Assembly (NCBI RefSeq): GCF_003991135.1
Contig: NZ_CP016379.1
Location: forward strand, 186,001 to 250,000
Direction of reading: 5' to 3'
Length of the DNA stretch: 64,000 nt
Source: Anoxybacter fermentans
GTDB lineage: Bacteria > Bacillota > Halanaerobiia > DY22613
Both the position numbers and the translations under genes were made by a program. Position 1 is the stretch's first letter. Each line of letters begins with the position of its first letter. This document shows, piece by piece, positions 62,533-64,000 of the stretch. The notes beneath the pieces were generated by a model that was not told the DNA's origin, did no database searches, and worked only from the letters and a program-made list of their open reading frames with translations.

Positions 62533-62641
62533 TATGGATTCACTCCTTTTTAACAGTGTCATCTCAGATTGTACTATATTGCTAAAAAATTTTCAACCCT
62601 ATAGGTATAGGGTAGCATTTATGGTAGAAAGGAGAGATTAA

Positions 62642-63571
62642 ATGGAATTATTAACATTATTTTATCAGATTCTTGTTTTATTTATGATACTTTTGATTGG
62701 ATTTATTATCTATCGTTTAAAAGTTATTGATGAACATTTAATCGGTGGTTTATCTCGATTGATAATGGATGTGACTTTGCCGGCTATGATTATTACTTCG
62801 ATGAGTTTCGACTTTTCCCGGGAAATATTATTCAAAAGTGGTCAATTATTTTTTATATCATTGGGATTATACTTTTTTTCATGGATTATCGCACTTCTGG
62901 TGACCTGGAAGATGAAAATTACAGACAGGGAAAGAGATATTTTTCAGTTTATGCTAACATTTTCTAATGTGGGATTTATGGGGTATCCTGTTATTGGTGC
63001 TATCTATGGCAAGTTGGGGATTTTTTATACATCAATCTTCAATTTTACTTTTGGATTGGTTGTCTGGACGTTAGGGGTCTGGCTCTTTCGGAGAAGGGAA
63101 GGAGAAAATTTTACGTTTCATTGGCGAATGTTTCTGACACCGGGGATTGTTGCTGTTTTGATAGGTTTTGGGTTCTTTCTCTTCTCTATTAAGCTTCCAT
63201 ATCCCATATTTCATACTTTAGATTTATTAGGAAGTACTACCACACCACTTTCTATGTTGATGGTAGGAGCATTGATGGGTAAATCAGCGATTCGTAAGAT
63301 GTGGAAAAACAAGCAAATATACCTGGCAAGTTTCGTCCGGTTGGTGGTCATCCCTTTTTTCACTCTGATCCTGGTTTTACCTTTTAAATTTTCTGAGACC
63401 ATGTTAGGGGTGATTGTTATTTTAATGGGAATGCCGGCAGCTGCCAATACTGCAATTTTTGCTAAAAGATTTGGTGGTGATGCAGAATTGGGAGCAGAGG
63501 TAGTTTTTATCAGTACTCTTTTTTCAATTGTTACTATTCCCTGCTTTTTGTTTTTGCTTAAAGCATTATAA
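62642..63571 (+). CDS. AEC-family (auxin efflux carrier-like) transporter
   Basis: 309 residues, about ten helices. Opening LLIGFIIYRLKVIDEHLIGGLSRLIMDVTLPAMIITSM is the N-terminal AEC signature. The middle has FSNVGFMGYPVIGAIYG (conserved in carriers for malonate and other acids) and the C-terminal GMPAAANTAIFAKRFGGDAELGAEVVFISTLFSIVTIPCF is the other hallmark. Transports organic acids or similar. Start ATG after AAAGGAGAG. Single gene followed by a terminator-like hairpin. Confidence 0.92.
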   Translation: MELLTLFYQILVLFMILLIGFIIYRLKVIDEHLIGGLSRLIMDVTLPAMIITSMSFDFSREILFKSGQLFFISLGLYFFSWIIALLVTWKMKITDRERDIFQFMLTFSNVGFMGYPVIGAIYGKLGIFYTSIFNFTFGLVVWTLGVWLFRRREGENFTFHWRMFLTPGIVAVLIGFGFFLFSIKLPYPIFHTLDLLGSTTTPLSMLMVGALMGKSAIRKMWKNKQIYLASFVRLVVIPFFTLILVLPFKFSETMLGVIVILMGMPAAANTAIFAKRFGGDAELGAEVVFISTLFSIVTIPCFLFLLKAL

Positions 63572-63607
63572 ATCCAACTTCGATGATTTGAATGAGCCAG
63601 AGCTAAG

Positions 63608-63650
63608 GAACAGAGCTTCAATTTCGAAGTTTCTGTTCTCTTTTATTTTT
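63608..63650 (+). terminator. Terminator of the AEC gene
   Basis: GAACAGAGCTTC...GAAGTTTCTGTTC stem with small mismatch, then CTTTTATTTTT. Confidence 0.7.
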
Positions 63651-63662
63651 AAAGTATAGTAA

Positions 63663-63883
63663 GATTATACTGCAAAAAGCTAATTTTGAGCGACATAGAA
63701 ATTTTTCGCCAAATCATCTTAGCGAGATTTCCGATGAAATAAGGCCTCATCGCAGGAGGTGATGAGCTAATCAAGGGCCAGGAGGGCCCTTTGATTAGGA
63801 AGCCTTATTTCGGCGGAAATCGAGCTTTAGATGATTCGAAAAATTTCTCAAGAAGCGAAAAATTAGCTTTTTGCAGTTAATCA
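63663..63883 (+). repeat. Long palindromic element, copy 13 (long form)
   Basis: 221 bp, among the best-preserved copies, with all pairings: the outer arms, CTCATCGC-AGGAG-GTGATGAG, and CTAATCAAGGGCC-AGGA-GGGCCCTTTGATTAG. No flanking repeat. Confidence 0.93.
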
Positions 63884-63994
63884 TATATAGATTACATACA
63901 TCATATATATTTTTAAGAGAATTCTCTACCATTACTGAGAATGAGAATACAGCAATGACGTGTTGAAAGTAAAATTTGTTGTTAAGGAGGGAAT

Positions 63995-64000
63995 TTGCAG
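63995..64000 (+). CDS. Possible start of the next gene
   Basis: AAGGAGGG at 63984-63991 followed by TTG 63995, in the style of other TTG starts here. Only two codons are in the window, so no identity can be given. Confidence 0.3.

Noticed and set aside
1-64000. CRISPR arrays, tRNA and rRNA genes
   Set aside because: No short regularly spaced repeats, no cloverleaf-like sequences ending in CCA, and no rRNA signatures were found. The palindrome copies are kilobases apart and not an array.

Overview
The window is about 35% G+C. It looks like the chromosome of an anaerobic Firmicute, most like the Halanaerobiales/Clostridia. The evidence is the gene content (gatB, pepF, a sigY-type ECF operon, pxpBAC, an alanyl-tRNA editing protein, HD-GYP plus a sigma-54 activator), strong AGGAGG ribosome sites, frequent GTG/TTG starts and low G+C. 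The lineage is an inference from family content; no rRNA gene is present to test it. I saw no tRNA, rRNA or CRISPR.

Layout. 1-2.5 kb: end of gatB and a radical SAM gene. 2.8-14.3 kb: an island bounded by two inverted copies of one ISL3-type insertion sequence. It carries an IS21 relic and a surface-glycan/acyl cluster: frameshifted polysaccharide deacetylase, acyltransferase-like protein, FkbM methyltransferase, Gfo/Idh/MocA oxidoreductase, acyl-adenylating ligase, acyl carrier protein and DAHP synthase. 14.3-15.9 kb: the C-terminal piece of a large defence-type repeat protein cut by the IS. 16.4-20.7 kb: MATE pump, CPBP protease, a 52-aa gene and rlmD. 20.9-28.2 kb: a scrap zone with a decayed HsdM, a G+C-richer module (TetR, rifampicin-phosphotransferase-like enzyme, MFS pump), then fragments of an ImmA-like gene, a transposase, a phage tape measure and an IS110 transposase. 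28.5-64 kb: ordinary backbone. It holds DMT exporter + pxpBAC; a PK_C-domain protein; HD-GYP protein behind a near-perfect sigma-54 promoter and a sigma-54 activator; pepF; 5'-nucleotidase; an ECF sigma operon with two ABC exporters; methyltransferases; AlaX; a decayed polyferredoxin gene; ModE-modAB; asnS; AlkA-like glycosylase; M20 dipeptidase; trmB; AEC transporter.

The most striking feature is not a gene. Thirteen intergenic copies (eleven long or medium, one centre-deleted, one remnant) of a ~220-bp near-perfect palindrome are scattered through the backbone. Each can fold as a long outer stem closed by two inner hairpins, a three-way junction. Copies occur in both orientations, some lack one or both inner hairpins, and they are absent from the interior of both acquired regions. 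They may be a MITE-like element, a structured RNA element, or both.

Regulation visible in the sequence: an ECF promoter (TGAACC-N16-CGTC) just upstream of the sigY-like gene, so probably autoregulation; a ModE-type operator upstream of modA; a sigma-54 promoter upstream of the HD-GYP gene, with a candidate activator encoded next door; several sigma-A promoters with extended -10; and many intrinsic terminators.
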